Origin: JAMHWF01 sp048500255 | GTDB lineage: Bacteria > Pseudomonadota > Gammaproteobacteria > Burkholderiales > Burkholderiaceae_C | Assembly (NCBI GenBank): GCA_048500255.1 | Contig: JASNYH010000002.1 | Location: 806,001-870,000, forward strand | DNA length: 64,000 nt | Direction: 5' to 3' | Shown: piece after piece, positions 52,620 through 60,700 of the stretch | How the letters are laid out: each line of letters begins with the position of its first letter | How positions within the stretch are numbered: the stretch's first letter is position 1 | Translations under genes and position numbers: made by a program | The notes under the pieces: generated by a model | Told to the model about the DNA's origin: nothing | What the model saw: only the letters and a program-made list of their open reading frames with translations | Databases searched by the model: none

Positions 52620-53242
52620 GCCGGGCGCTCCGGCTCGACGAGAGCGGCCGGGCGCGGCGGCTTGGGCCGCGGCGGCTTGGCGTGGATCTTCATCATCGCG
52701 CGCTCCATCTCGCCGGCGAGCAGCAGGTCGAGCGCGCCGAGCGACTCCTCGATGCACTTCTCGATCGCGTTGCGGTGCTCGACCGAGGGCTTCTTGAGCA
52801 CGTAGTTCACCACTTCGGCCTTCACGCCCGGGTGGCCGATGCCCAGGCGCAGACGCCAGTAGTCGTTGGTGCCTAGCTGGGCGTGGATGTCCTTGAGCCC
52901 GTTGTGCCCGGCCGCGCTGCCGCCGAGCTTGAGCTTCATCTGGCCGGGCTGCAGGTCGAGCTCGTCGTGCGCGACGAGGATCTCGCCCGGCGCGATCTTG
53001 AAGAAGCGCGCCAGCGCCGCGACCGACTTGCCCGACAGGTTCATATAGGTCATCGGCTCGAGCAGCCACACGGTGTGGCCGCGCCGCTGCACGCGCGCCG
53101 CCAGGCCGTGGTACGCGCGCTCGGGTACGAGCGACGCGCCGAGTTGGCGCGCCGCCGCCTCGAGCCACCAGAAGCCGGCGTTGTGGCGCGTGTGTTCGTA
53201 TTCGGGGCCCGGGTTGCCGAGGCCGACGAGCAGTCGAATCAT
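52616..53242 (-). CDS. pth: Peptidyl-tRNA hydrolase
   Basis: Releases tRNA from stalled peptidyl-tRNA; 208 residues. Catalytic His20 is in TRHNAGF; other signatures are VGLGNPGPEYEHTRHN, PMTYMNLSGKS, HDELDLQPG and GSAAGHNGLKDI. The C-terminal KPPRPKPPRP tail is an extension beyond the core. In many relatives rplY and prs lie beside pth; here the neighbours are the DUF4124 gene and, divergently, the secretion transporter. Confidence 0.95.
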   Translation of the reverse strand: MIRLLVGLGNPGPEYEHTRHNAGFWWLEAAARQLGASLVPERAYHGLAARVQRRGHTVWLLEPMTYMNLSGKSVAALARFFKIAPGEILVAHDELDLQPGQMKLKLGGSAAGHNGLKDIHAQLGTNDYWRLRLGIGHPGVKAEVVNYVLKKPSVEHRNAIEKCIEESLGALDLLLAGEMERAMMKIHAKPPRPKPPRPAALVEPERPA

Positions 53243-53474
53243 GAGTCGATTATCGGGTCGGGCCGTAGGCCGAGATCCTCGGCGAAGAGCCCCCCTCTTT
53301 TCGTCGTCGGCGCGGCGGTTCAGGGTTTCCCCTGTCCCACGTTTGTCAGTTCCCTAGCGCACTGCACGGGCTTATCGTTCGGCCCGCGCCGCCTTCTCGG
53401 GCAGCAGTGAGATCGGCGTGCGAGACCCAAGAAGAGGTCGGGCAGCCGACGACTAAGGACGAGGGGTTCGAACG

Positions 53475-55655
53475 GTGGCATCGGGAGACCGGGCGCGCGA
53501 CGCCGTGCCTCGGGAGGAACTATCGTGGGCCTTGGGTTCGGCTTGTGCGCTGCATAGGCTGCCGTTCGCTGCCGAGCTGTTGGCGCTGGAGTTCCCGCCG
53601 CCGTGCACGCGGGCGACCCTGGTCGCCGCCGGCCGGGCGTTGGGCCTGCGCATCAAGGCCATCAGGGTGACGGCCGGCTCCATCGGACGACAGGTCTTCC
53701 CGCTCCTGGTCGGGCTGCGCGCTGCGGCCGATGGCGCCACCACAAGCACGGCCGCGCCGACGCTCGGCATCGTCACGGCGGCGGCCGAGGGGCGCGTGGT
53801 CCTCTTCAAAGCCGGCACCAATGCGCCCCTGACGCTCACGTTCGACGAATTCGCCGAGCTGAGCGACGGCACGGGCTGGTTGTGCGTCCCTGAAGCGCCG
53901 GCCGCTCGCGATCCCGATGCGCCGGGCGCGGCGGGCGCCGCCGGGACGAGCCGGAGCTTCGGCTTCGGCTGGTTCGTGCCCGAGCTGCTCAGGCACCGCC
54001 GCGTCTGGCGCGACGTGCTGCTCGCCTCGGCCGCGCTGCAGATCGTCGCGCTGGCCACGCCGCTGTTCACGCAGGCGATCATAGACAAGGTGGTTATCCA
54101 CCGCACGCAGAGCACGCTGATCGCGATCGGCGTGGTGATGGCGGTGTTCATGCTGTTCAGCAGCCTGCTGACCTGGGTGCGCCAGTACCTCGTGCTGCAC
54201 ACCGGTAACCGTGTCGATGCCGTGCTCGGCGCCGCGGTGTGGGAGCACCTGCTGCGGCTGCCGCTGCGGTACTTCGAGCACCGGCCTACCGGCGTGGTGG
54301 CCGCGCGGCTCCACGGCGTGGAGACGATCCGCGAGTTCGTCTCCGGTGCGGCGGTGACGCTGGTGCTCGACCTGCCGTTCCTGCTGATCTGCCTAGGCGT
54401 GATGCTGTGGTACAGCGTGGCGCTGACCGCGATCGCCCTCGGCGTGCTCGCCGTCATCGCCGTCGCCAGCTCCGTCGTCGCGCCGGTCTTCCAGGCGCGG
54501 CTGAACGAGCAGTTCCTGCTCGGCGCGCGAAACCAAGCCTTCGTCACCGAGCACGTCGCCGGCTTCGAGACGGTCAAGAGCCTGCAGATGGAGCCGCAGC
54601 TGCGCCAGCGCTATGCGCAGTACCTGGCCGCCTTTCTGCACAGCGGCTTCAGAACGAAGCAGATCGCCAACACCTACAACGTCTTCGCCTCGACGATGGA
54701 GCAGGCGATGACGCTGCTGATCCTGATGACGGGCGCCTGGATCGTGATGACGCAGCCCTCCTTCACGATCGGCATGCTGGTGGCCTTCCAGATGTTCGCC
54801 GGCAAGCTGAGCCAGCCGGTGCTGCGCATCGTCGGCCTGTGGACGCAGTTCCAGCAGGCCAGGCTCAGCGTCGAGCGGCTGGGCGACGTGATGAACGCGC
54901 CGGTCGAGCCCTACAGCCTCGTGCCGCAGCGGCAGGCCATCGGGCAGGGGCGCATCGAGATCGAAGGTCTGGCCTTCCGCTATGCCGACGACCGGCCGTT
55001 GCTCTACGAGGACCTGAACCTCGCCATCGAGCCGGGGCAGGCGGTGGCGATCATGGGCCCGTCGGGCTCGGGCAAGAGCACGCTCGCCAAGCTGATGCTG
55101 GGCTTCTACCAGCCCACCGCCGGCGCGATCCGCCTCGATGGCATCGACGCGCGCCACCTCGCAGCCAACGAGCTGCGCGCCACATTCGGCGTGGTGCCGC
55201 AGGAGACGATCCTCTTCAGCGGCACGATCCTCGCCAACCTGACGGCGGGCAACCCGGCCGCGAGCTTCGAGCAGGTAGCGCAGGCCTGCCGCATGGCCGG
55301 CATCCACGACGTGATCAAGGCGCTGCCGCAGGGCTACCAGACCGAGGTGGGCGAACGCGGCGTCGGCCTCTCGGGCGGGCAGAAGCAGCGCCTGGCGATC
55401 GCCCGCGCGCTGCTCAAGGGCCCGAAGGTGCTGATCTTCGACGAGGCCACGTCGGCGCTCGACGGCGAGACGGCCGAGGACTTCGCCCGCACGATCAATG
55501 CGCTCAAGGGCAAGGTGACGATGCTGTTCATCACGCATGCGTTGCCCAAGGCGCTGAAGGTCGACCGCGTGGTCCAACTCGGCGCGCGCGGAGCACGCTC
55601 CCTCGATGTGACGGCCGCCGTGCACAGCCACTCGCACCCCTTGACCCACTCCTGA
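53475..55655 (+). CDS. Type I secretion system ABC transporter (HlyB-like, C39-like domain)
   Basis: A 726-residue inner-membrane exporter of the HlyB/LapB class. Residues about 13-140 have the C39-like domain position, but I see no catalytic Cys in the expected N-terminal region (SWALGSACALHRLPF), so it probably binds rather than cleaves its cargo. Membrane helices span about residues 180-430. The ATPase domain has Walker A GPSGSGKST near residue 528, LSGGQKQRLAIARALL, and VLIFDEATSALD. GTG start with GAGGGG eight bases upstream. No membrane fusion protein or TolC gene is in the window. The giant RTX protein downstream is the obvious substrate. Confidence 0.9.
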   Translation: MASGDRARDAVPREELSWALGSACALHRLPFAAELLALEFPPPCTRATLVAAGRALGLRIKAIRVTAGSIGRQVFPLLVGLRAAADGATTSTAAPTLGIVTAAAEGRVVLFKAGTNAPLTLTFDEFAELSDGTGWLCVPEAPAARDPDAPGAAGAAGTSRSFGFGWFVPELLRHRRVWRDVLLASAALQIVALATPLFTQAIIDKVVIHRTQSTLIAIGVVMAVFMLFSSLLTWVRQYLVLHTGNRVDAVLGAAVWEHLLRLPLRYFEHRPTGVVAARLHGVETIREFVSGAAVTLVLDLPFLLICLGVMLWYSVALTAIALGVLAVIAVASSVVAPVFQARLNEQFLLGARNQAFVTEHVAGFETVKSLQMEPQLRQRYAQYLAAFLHSGFRTKQIANTYNVFASTMEQAMTLLILMTGAWIVMTQPSFTIGMLVAFQMFAGKLSQPVLRIVGLWTQFQQARLSVERLGDVMNAPVEPYSLVPQRQAIGQGRIEIEGLAFRYADDRPLLYEDLNLAIEPGQAVAIMGPSGSGKSTLAKLMLGFYQPTAGAIRLDGIDARHLAANELRATFGVVPQETILFSGTILANLTAGNPAASFEQVAQACRMAGIHDVIKALPQGYQTEVGERGVGLSGGQKQRLAIARALLKGPKVLIFDEATSALDGETAEDFARTINALKGKVTMLFITHALPKALKVDRVVQLGARGARSLDVTAAVHSHSHPLTHS

Positions 55656-55663
55656 CGGAGACC

Positions 55664-56134
55664 ATGACGATGACCAACACCCTTTCGCAACTCACGACCC
55701 GCCGCGCCGTCATCGTGTGCGGCGTCGCCGCCGTCCTGCTCGGCGCGTGCGCCACCGCCAGCGGCCCGCAGTTTTCGAGCCTGGAAACCGTGCCGTCCGG
55801 CCAAGGGCAGCTCTACCTGTATCGCAAGTCGGCGCTCTACGCCTCCGGTGCCGCCTACGACGTGGCGCTCGACGGCAAGGCGGTGGGCAAGCTGTTCAAT
55901 GCGTCGTACCTCGTGCTGCCCCTCGCACTTGGCGAGCGCATGGTGAGCATCGACGAGCGTGGCTTCACGTCGGCGAAGAGCTTCAAGATCAATGCCGAGG
56001 CCGGCAAGCGCTACTTCGCCGAGTACGACTCGTCCAAGGGCCTGCTGCTTGGGTGGGGCCTGCTGTCGGGCAGTTCGATGAAGACGGAAGCCGAGGCGAT
56101 GGCCGACCTCAAGGAGCTCAAGCGTGCGCAGTAG
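55664..56134 (+). CDS. DUF2846-like lipoprotein
   Basis: A 156-residue lipoprotein with lipobox LLGAC. The mature part resembles DUF2846 (GQGQLYLYRKSALYASGAAYDVALDGKAVGKLF and the segment GLLLGWGLLSG near the end). It follows the secretion ABC gene by eight bases and has GACGGAGA in front, so it is likely in the same operon. Role unknown; similar lipoproteins are commonly single genes of unknown function. Confidence 0.78.
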   Translation: MTMTNTLSQLTTRRAVIVCGVAAVLLGACATASGPQFSSLETVPSGQGQLYLYRKSALYASGAAYDVALDGKAVGKLFNASYLVLPLALGERMVSIDERGFTSAKSFKINAEAGKRYFAEYDSSKGLLLGWGLLSGSSMKTEAEAMADLKELKRAQ

Positions 56135-56182
56135 CCGCCGGGCCGCATGCTCGCCGCGCTGACACGGCGCCTTTGGCCGACC

Positions 56183-56707
56183 ATGGCTGCGCCCGAAGAA
56201 CGCACAGTCGCCTGCGGCCACCGCAGGCTGCTGCTGCTTGCTCTCGCGGCGATCGCCGGCTGCGCCAGCGGGCCGGCGTTCGTCGCGCCCGAGCCGCCGG
56301 GCGCCGAATTCAGGGCGGTGATCTACGTCTATCGTGCCCAGGCCATCCCGGGTTCGGGCATCAGGCACGAGGTATGGGTCGACGCTGCGAAGACCGTCCT
56401 GCTCAACGGCAGCTGGCAGCGGTTCGAGGTGTTCGCGTCGCCGTCCACTTTGGCTGCGACGGGTCGCGACGGCTGGCCGAGCGCCACGTCCTCCCGCGGC
56501 ACCTGGGTGTCGTCTCCGGATTGCGGCATCCAAGGCGCTGCGCTCCGCTTGACCGCGGGTCAGGTGGCTTACGTCCAACTCGAACTCGTCAACAAGACCT
56601 TCGAGCTCGGCGGCCGGTACTACTTCGACTATGGCTGCAGGTTCGTTCAGCGCAGCGAAGCCGAGGCGCTGGCCGTGTTACCGGGGCTGCGCCGGGCAGG
56701 CAATTGA
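56183..56707 (+). CDS. Second DUF2846-like lipoprotein
   Basis: Exported lipoprotein with lipobox AIAGC. With the ATG at 56183 the lipidated Cys is residue 28, a normal signal length; an ATG at 56147 would give an unusually long N region. The mature part starts with FRAVIYVYRAQ, the DUF2846-type beginning, and contains two further Cys that could pair. Between the first lipoprotein and the GNAT gene in the same direction. Confidence 0.7.
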   Translation: MAAPEERTVACGHRRLLLLALAAIAGCASGPAFVAPEPPGAEFRAVIYVYRAQAIPGSGIRHEVWVDAAKTVLLNGSWQRFEVFASPSTLAATGRDGWPSATSSRGTWVSSPDCGIQGAALRLTAGQVAYVQLELVNKTFELGGRYYFDYGCRFVQRSEAEALAVLPGLRRAGN

Positions 56708-56714
56708 GAGCGCG

Positions 56715-57179
56715 ATGGCCATCCGATTCGCAATGCTCGAAGACGTGCCGGCGCTGGTGGCGCTGGGCCGCCGCATGCATGCGTTGACTCGATTCCGCAG
56801 CCTGGACTTCAAGCCCGCCAAGGTGGCGCAGGCGCTGGCCGACGTGATCACCAAGGGCCGGCACAGGTACGTGCTGTTCGTCGCCACGGGAGCGGAAGGC
56901 CATGTCGTCGGCGGGCTGCTCGGAGTGCTCGAGCAGCACATCTTCAGCGATCAACTCACGGCGAGCGTCGTGCATTTCGACGTGCTGCCGGAGGTGCGCA
57001 TGGGCGGGCATGGGGTGCGCCTGCTGCGGGCCTTCGAGGCCTGGTGCGCGAACCGCAAGGTCGTCGAGATCGCATTCGGCGTCAACAGCAGCGAACAGCT
57101 CGACACCCTTGCGCGATTTGCCGGCCGCATGGGCTATTCGAAGACCGGCGAGAACTACGTGAAGAGAACCTCCCTGTAG
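56715..57179 (+). CDS. GNAT-family N-acetyltransferase
   Basis: A 154-residue GNAT-fold acetyltransferase. The N-terminal strand-helix (IRFAMLEDVPALVALGRRMH) and the acetyl-CoA-binding segment (VRMGGHGVRLLRAFEAWC) are visible. It resembles the small single-domain GNATs often carried by phages and mobile regions. No known substrate. It lies inside the type I secretion locus, which is notable because HlyC-type toxin acyltransferases also have a GNAT-like fold, though this sequence is not HlyC-like. Confidence 0.75.
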   Translation: MAIRFAMLEDVPALVALGRRMHALTRFRSLDFKPAKVAQALADVITKGRHRYVLFVATGAEGHVVGGLLGVLEQHIFSDQLTASVVHFDVLPEVRMGGHGVRLLRAFEAWCANRKVVEIAFGVNSSEQLDTLARFAGRMGYSKTGENYVKRTSL

Positions 57180-57189
57180 GAGATCGATC

Positions 57190-57705
57190 ATGCGCAAAGA
57201 AACTCGAAGAATCGTCGCTGCAACCCTGGTCGCAGCCGCGCTCGCCGCCTGCGGCGGCTCGTCGGACGATGGACCTCCGCAACTCTTCGCCACGGACGGC
57301 GACGCGACGGTCTACCGCGGCCACTGGCGCAGCGAGTGCGGTTCCTTCCTCGACGGAACGACGCTGCAGGGCGTCAGATTCGAATTCGACATCACCGCCG
57401 CCGCCGGCAACGTCGCCACCGGCCGTCTCACGACGCTGAACTACATCAGCCCGACGGCATGCGCCAACGGTGGGTCGCCGACGGGCACCCCCTCGATCGT
57501 CGACGTGACGCTGACCGTCGATGCCGTCGCGGCGAGCGTCGACGGCGATTTCACCGGCCAAGCCGACAGCGTCGACATCACGTCGCCGGGCAGCGCCGCG
57601 AGCCGCGCGTATTTCGGCTTCCTGTCAGACAGAAACGGGTTCCGCCTCTCATCCACCACGACGTTCTCTTCCCTGAGGTTGCTCTATACGAAGAGTTCGC
57701 CATGA
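57190..57705 (+). CDS. Lipoprotein of unknown function
   Basis: A 171-residue secreted lipoprotein (lipobox AACGG after a short signal peptide), starting with MRKETRRIVAATLV and AGGAG just upstream. The mature part is rich in Gly, Ser and Thr and looks like a beta-sandwich; two cysteines (SECGSF, PTACANG) could form a disulfide. No family recognised. Closely follows the GNAT gene. Confidence 0.65.
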   Translation: MRKETRRIVAATLVAAALAACGGSSDDGPPQLFATDGDATVYRGHWRSECGSFLDGTTLQGVRFEFDITAAAGNVATGRLTTLNYISPTACANGGSPTGTPSIVDVTLTVDAVAASVDGDFTGQADSVDITSPGSAASRAYFGFLSDRNGFRLSSTTTFSSLRLLYTKSSP

Positions 57706-60700
57706 AGACGAGGCGTGCACGAATCCGCTCTGCGGTAGGGAGATCGCACGACGACCGCTTCGACGAGCACCGCCTCGAAAGGAGAAACATAAGATGAATC
57801 GAATTATTCGCTGGCTGGTCGCCGCTCTTTTTGCGTTGTTGCTGCACGCCTGTTCGCTCGGGAATGTCGTGCGAGGCATCGATCGAGTGCCGATCCCGGG
57901 GGGGTCGTATTCCTGGGGTGTGGATCAGAAGGCAGAGGACTTCATCGATGTAGAGATCGCACAGTCCAACCTAAATATGTACACAACCAATAGGCGCTAC
58001 TGGCATCGGATTGTGCCGACGAAGTTAGCTACCGCGAGCGCCGGCACGCTGCGCGCCTACTACCCCATGCAGGTTCGCTGGAGACTGAAGGATGGCAGGG
58101 AGTTCGTCTTGGACTCTGTCGATACGGAGGCGCTCGTGCGCGAGTATTTCAAGACGCATCCGATGCTCAGGCCGCAGTGGGAACGCGAAGGCCGGCGTTT
58201 CACGGTCGGCGATGCGGAGCCGATGCTCGCCTACTACATCAAAGGCGATGCCGTCTATCTGAAGTGGCTGATCGAGATCAATCGTATCCCAACAAAGGAG
58301 CGGCTGGCGCCCGATGGCGCAGCTCGCCCTTGGCAATTCGACATCGAAACATACCCCATTGCCACCATCAAAGGCGTAGCCGCGAGCGGCATTGATTTCG
58401 CCAAGACCTACGATCCCAGCAGATAGGACGGACCCCATCATGCCCGACATCAACTACCTTGCCCCGTCGCTTGTCGATGACGGTTACACGGGAACCACGG
58501 GATCGACACCATACCGGCCAACCACGCTCGAACAGAATGAGCTCTTGCAGTCGCAGTACGGCACGTCGTTCTCGAACATAGTCACACGCGCAAGCTCTGG
58601 AGCCATTCAACTGTCGTTCAATTTCGATGGAACTCAGAGCGACCAACAAGCGCCGAAGGACGGTGAGGTTCCAACGAACATTTCAGAGCTTCACAATCTC
58701 CTCAGGCAGGGCGATCCGTCAAGAAGCTACTACGCATCGGGAATCGGCACAGATGGCGTCACTCCTGGCAGTATCCAGAGCGATTTCCAGTCGGCACCGT
58801 TGTCTGCTGGTCCCATTGCACAAGAGAAGATCGAGGCGGCGTATCAACAACTCCTGAGAATGGTTGATGAGGTACACAGCGCCGATCCTACTGCCCCGGT
58901 CGAACTGAATCTCACGGGCTTTAGCCGCGGCGGCGCGGAAGCCGTCGCATTTGCCAATCTGGTCAACGAGCGAGGCATTCCCGGGATCTCCGCACCTGGT
59001 GGCGTCGTGATCAACAGCATGGTTCTGTTTGATCCCGTCAATCAGACCAACGATGCATTGAACGTGAGCTGGCCTACGAACGTTCGCAACGCACTTGTCT
59101 TCGTGGCCTTGGATGAGCGACGGACACTGTTTCCGCCCATGCCGATCGGTGTCAACGCCATCGTCGTCGGCATGTCCGGCGCTCATGCGGATGTGGGCGG
59201 CAGCTTTGGTACGCAGGGTATATCGGCCGTCAGTCTCGGCATCGCGCGAAACTTCATCGCCGCCACTGGCACACCAATCGCAGAGGTGGCCGAGGATCAT
59301 TTGCCAGATTGGACCAAGCAAGTCGTCCACAACTCTGCCATCGACAACTACGGAAACTCGAAGTTCGATACATCTGGCGGCAATCGGTACTACGAGAACA
59401 GCGGGCTCGGCAGCATTACCGTGCAAGAAATGCTTGCCCTTCCACCCGAGCAGCGCCCCGATCCCGTCTTTCAGACTGTCAATGGCCGAACGAGCCTTGT
59501 GGCTTGGAGCCGGACTACTGTGACAGGCGATTCGACAGACTCTGAAACCGGGGTGCGAACGGTGTCGCGGACGATCAACGTGTTTGCCCGCGACGGCAAG
59601 ACCGCAACCTCGCAGGAGTTCTCTAACGAGACGCGTGACTCTACTGGTCAATTGACCACCGGATTGAATGTTTCCTATACGCCTGACGGCTCCCGGATTC
59701 TCTCGACGACGCTGATGGAGAGACAAGCCGACGGCAGCTTCGTTGCTACAACTCGCGACGGATTGGGATCAGTACTAAGTACGACGATCACTCGAACTTT
59801 CGATGACGGATCGAGCACTGCAATCACCGAACTGAGCAATGGTGTTGTGCGCACAGCAGTTCACGGAACCGACAAGAGCTTTACCGAAGAGACTGTCGAG
59901 GGCACAACGATCACGAAAAAGGAATTTAACGCGATAGGCACTTCCGTCTCGACTACCTTTACCACGGTGGACCAGGAAGGTGCCATCACCGTTCGCAAAG
60001 TCGCAGCCGATGGCGGTGAAGTCACGACTGTCATAGACAAGAACGGCAATACTCTAAGCGTCAAGGAGCTTACCGGTTTCCAGGTGCGGATCGGCCCCGC
60101 AATAGCGGTCCTAAGCGATGTGACATCCTTGATCAACGCCATCAAGAGTGGGGCTGACATCCCAATTGCAGCGCCAGGAATCAAGCTTCTCAACGACCTG
60201 ACGAATAGGCAAATTGGGACGCTTGATACTGCAAACACGATTGGCCAAGGCATCCTCAGCGTCTACAACCTCGCCAACGCTTTCGAGAACGGCGACGCTC
60301 TCAGCCAGGTCACGGCTACGCTGAGCACCGTCAACTATGTCAATCAGACGTTGCTCAGCAGTGCCAGTACGGCGACCCTAGGAAATCGTGCGCTCGACGG
60401 CCTGCTTAGCGGTACTCCCCTGTCATCTGCTGCGGGCGGCACCATTGGCGTCCTTCCCGCCCTTGGCCTGATCACCGCCATAAAGAACGACGATCCCATC
60501 GGCGCCGCGATGAGCATCGGCACGATGATTCAAGGTTCGGCCTTCTTGACCACCAATCCTATCGGCTGGGCCCTTCTTGCCGCCAGCTTCGCCAAGGCGC
60601 TGCAATCGCCGCCCGAAGCCTGGGGTGTCGGCAGCTTCGAGTTCGGCCAAGGCACCGAACTCGAGCTCGATGCCCAGGGAGAAAGCTTCGGCGTCCAGCG
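57706..60700. other. Low-GC island over the candidate immunity and lipase-domain segments
   Basis: Lines counted by hand inside it are about 53% and 48% GC against roughly 70% in ordinary parts of the window. Codons with A or T in the third position become frequent. It covers the 210-residue lipoprotein and about the first 750 codons of the giant gene; GC rises again between about 60.7 and 60.9 kb. The upstream edge is between the 171- and 210-residue lipoproteins. Confidence 0.65.
57794..58426 (+). CDS. Lipoprotein upstream of the RTX lipase, candidate immunity protein
   Basis: A 210-residue lipoprotein with signal peptide and lipobox LLHAC. AAGGAG sits nine bases before the ATG. The mature part has the charged, tyrosine-rich pattern AYYPMQVRWRLKDGREF and ends near FAKTYDPSR; I recognise no family. 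GC is clearly lower than in surrounding genes. It ends 13 bases before the giant DUF2235-RTX gene. In T6SS Tle loci, periplasmic lipoproteins next to lipase effectors are often immunity proteins, so the same role is inferred here. Confidence 0.65.
   Translation: MNRIIRWLVAALFALLLHACSLGNVVRGIDRVPIPGGSYSWGVDQKAEDFIDVEIAQSNLNMYTTNRRYWHRIVPTKLATASAGTLRAYYPMQVRWRLKDGREFVLDSVDTEALVREYFKTHPMLRPQWEREGRRFTVGDAEPMLAYYIKGDAVYLKWLIEINRIPTKERLAPDGAARPWQFDIETYPIATIKGVAASGIDFAKTYDPSR

Noticed and set aside
58440..60700. DUF2235 domain as sign of a type VI secretion locus
   Set aside because: No Tss, VgrG, PAAR or Hcp gene is present, and the same protein carries RTX repeats beside an HlyB-type transporter, which fits type I secretion better.
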